A DNA stretch of 52,585 nucleotides from Nitrosospira sp. Nsp14 (GTDB lineage Bacteria > Pseudomonadota > Gammaproteobacteria > Burkholderiales > Nitrosomonadaceae). Below, piece after piece: positions 52,510 to 52,585 of the stretch (positions are counted from its first letter, which is position 1; each line of letters opens with the position of its first letter). The notes beneath the pieces were generated by a model. That model saw only the letters and a list, made by a program, of their open reading frames with translations, was not told the DNA's origin and did no database searches. A program made the translations under genes and the position numbers. The stretch covers positions 1 through 52,585 of the forward strand of contig NZ_FOPV01000020.1 of assembly GCF_900113575.1 (NCBI RefSeq), given 5' to 3'.

Positions 52510-52585
52510 TCTGACAGTAGGGCCTTGCCAAAGGTGGGGTTACCCGGTTTGATAGAGGTGCGAATCTTTATCAAATTGAGCGCTG

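Noticed and set aside
1-52585. CRISPR array or tRNA/rRNA gene
   Set aside because: No regularly spaced 25-40-bp repeats with unique spacers, and no cloverleaf or rRNA stretches were recognised by eye.

Overview
The window is about 52.6 kb of fairly GC-rich DNA with proteobacterial gene organisation. Gene content and protein style suggest a betaproteobacterium, most likely an ammonia oxidiser of the Nitrosospira type. This is inference, because no rRNA, amo or hao gene is present to fix the taxon. No tRNA, rRNA or CRISPR array was recognised.

Layout: 0-2 kb is a scar-like edge with a transposase C-terminus, a metallophosphoesterase and a set of about 26-bp-spaced repeats resembling a transposon end. 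2.4-5.1 kb is a sulfur operon: two half-size YeeE/YedE transporters and an MBL-rhodanese protein. 5.4-8.5 kb holds a DinG/YoaA helicase and a secreted or outer-membrane protein. 8.7-11.5 kb is a minus-strand cluster that reads as an undescribed RiPP-like system: an S8 protease of PatA/PatG type, a free-standing PatG C-terminal domain protein, and two short Cys-rich peptides sharing a leader with the core FxAEASL. 11.7-15.2 kb holds a bitopic protein, a small lipoprotein with a decayed partial copy, and an acyl-CoA synthetase.

15.8-22.6 kb is an extracellular/copper-oxidase island: an RTX protein with a 110-residue internal duplication; a tyrosinase translationally coupled to a caddie-like partner and preceded by an unknown protein; and, divergently, a 1016-residue fusion of a multicopper oxidase (with an apparently permuted blue-copper insert and a His-rich linker) to a galactose/glyoxal-oxidase-like radical-copper domain. 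22.7-27.8 kb is a YbhGFSR-type ABC exporter operon. 27.9-33.1 kb has a lipoprotein pair, a phytase-like esterase and a KtrAB/TrkAH potassium system.

33.2-38 kb has a pentapeptide-repeat membrane protein of lower GC, a DUF1264 protein, a SulP permease and a ribbon-helix-helix protein with a repeat-rich upstream region. 38.4-42.1 kb is a three-gene operon of ClyA/HBL-like alpha-helical pore-forming toxin subunits. The first two genes are coupled by a GTGA overlap. A canonical intrinsic terminator sits before the third, which carries an extra C-terminal domain. 42.7-45.5 kb has a TonB-dependent receptor and a small secreted protein. 45.7-52.5 kb is a surface-polysaccharide region (O-antigen ligase-like protein, three glycosyltransferases, FkbM methyltransferase fragment) that becomes AT-rich and ends in a truncated gene.

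The strongest candidates for new biology are the split PatG/peptide cluster, the tripartite toxin with its intercistronic terminator, and the dual copper-oxidase fusion next to the tyrosinase operon.
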